This document shows, piece by piece, positions 5,246 through 5,299 of a stretch of 5,299 nt of DNA (its first letter is position 1; every line of letters begins with the position of its first letter). A program made the position numbers and the translations under genes. The DNA is from Pyrinomonadaceae bacterium. GTDB lineage: Bacteria > Acidobacteriota > Blastocatellia > Pyrinomonadales > Pyrinomonadaceae. The stretch covers positions 1 to 5,299 of the forward strand of contig JACMLC010000311.1 of assembly GCA_014379795.1 (NCBI GenBank), given 5' to 3'. The notes beneath the pieces are model-generated. The model saw only the letters and a program-made list of their open reading frames with translations, searched no databases and was not told the DNA's origin.

Positions 5246-5299
5246 ATGACCGTAGTCGCACAGATTTTAGACCGCCTGAGCGGGATTGCCAAACCGCAA
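5246..5299 (+). CDS. Probable transposase, N-terminal fragment
   Basis: Eighteen codons are visible, MTVVAQILDRLSGIAKPQ, and the frame is still open at the window end. From memory, an N-terminus of the form ILDRLS..KPQ is found in DDE transposases of the broad IS4/IS701-like group, where it precedes a helical DNA-binding region, but 18 residues cannot prove this. The start is backed by AAGGAG 9 nt upstream. The setting, with a promoter-like TTGACA, a start-adjacent inverted repeat and an upstream broken gene, agrees with a mobile element. An ordinary cellular gene remains possible. Confidence 0.5.
   Translation, partial: MTVVAQILDRLSGIAKPQ

Larger units (their letters stand above)
5160..5299 (+). 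mobile_element. Left end of an insertion sequence (partial)
   Basis: A transposase-like reading frame begins at 5246 and leaves the window. In front of it lies a short leader with a candidate promoter and a perfect 10-bp inverted repeat, and before that a broken reverse-strand gene. This layout fits the left edge of an insertion sequence. The exact boundary cannot be fixed from one end: I place it near 5160, at TCAATAGTTCGGACAG, because the remnant's protein-like sequence fades there. Target-site duplication and the right terminal repeat are out of view. Confidence 0.45.

Overview
The window reads as part of a moderately GC-rich bacterial chromosome (about 60% GC in the response-regulator stretch I counted). 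It holds the tail of a fatty-acid desaturase gene, a three-gene forward operon, a two-gene reverse operon, a gene remnant and the left edge of an insertion sequence. Three features suggest Acidobacteriota, perhaps Blastocatellia: purine-rich GGATGAAGGCGGAAGG-type intergenic repeats, a lone bacterial microcompartment shell gene, and a large GT-C glycosyltransferase. This assignment is inference only; no rRNA or other marker gene is present.

Layout. Bases 1-227 encode the last 74 residues of a membrane desaturase with its final histidine box. Bases 228-372 hold a long imperfect inverted repeat made of purine-rich units. A TACAAT box lies 6 nt before the ATG of a histidine kinase (389-1303), which suggests a leaderless transcript. 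The kinase overlaps an OmpR-type response regulator (1300-2058) by 4 nt, and the regulator overlaps a PaiA-like GNAT acetyltransferase (2051-2590) by 8 nt. These three look like one translationally coupled operon.

On the reverse strand, a hexameric BMC-domain shell protein (4867-4544) is followed after 11 nt by a 649-residue polytopic glycosyltransferase (4532-2583). The 3' end of the glycosyltransferase overlaps the acetyltransferase tail to tail by 8 bp. Upstream of the shell gene is a low-GC reverse-strand reading frame that looks like the C-terminus of a broken gene (4964 to about 5160). It is followed by the left end of an apparent insertion sequence whose transposase starts at 5246 and runs off the window.

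How the parts may work together. The kinase has two membrane helices and almost no external loop, so it probably senses something in or at the membrane and passes the signal to the OmpR regulator. A desaturase gene directly upstream makes a link to membrane-lipid state possible but unproven. The shell protein is paired with a glycosyltransferase rather than with microcompartment enzymes, which is the most unusual gene arrangement here. The insertion-sequence edge carries a 10-bp perfect inverted repeat that brackets a candidate promoter and ends at the transposase start codon. This layout would let only read-through transcripts fold and hide the translation start.
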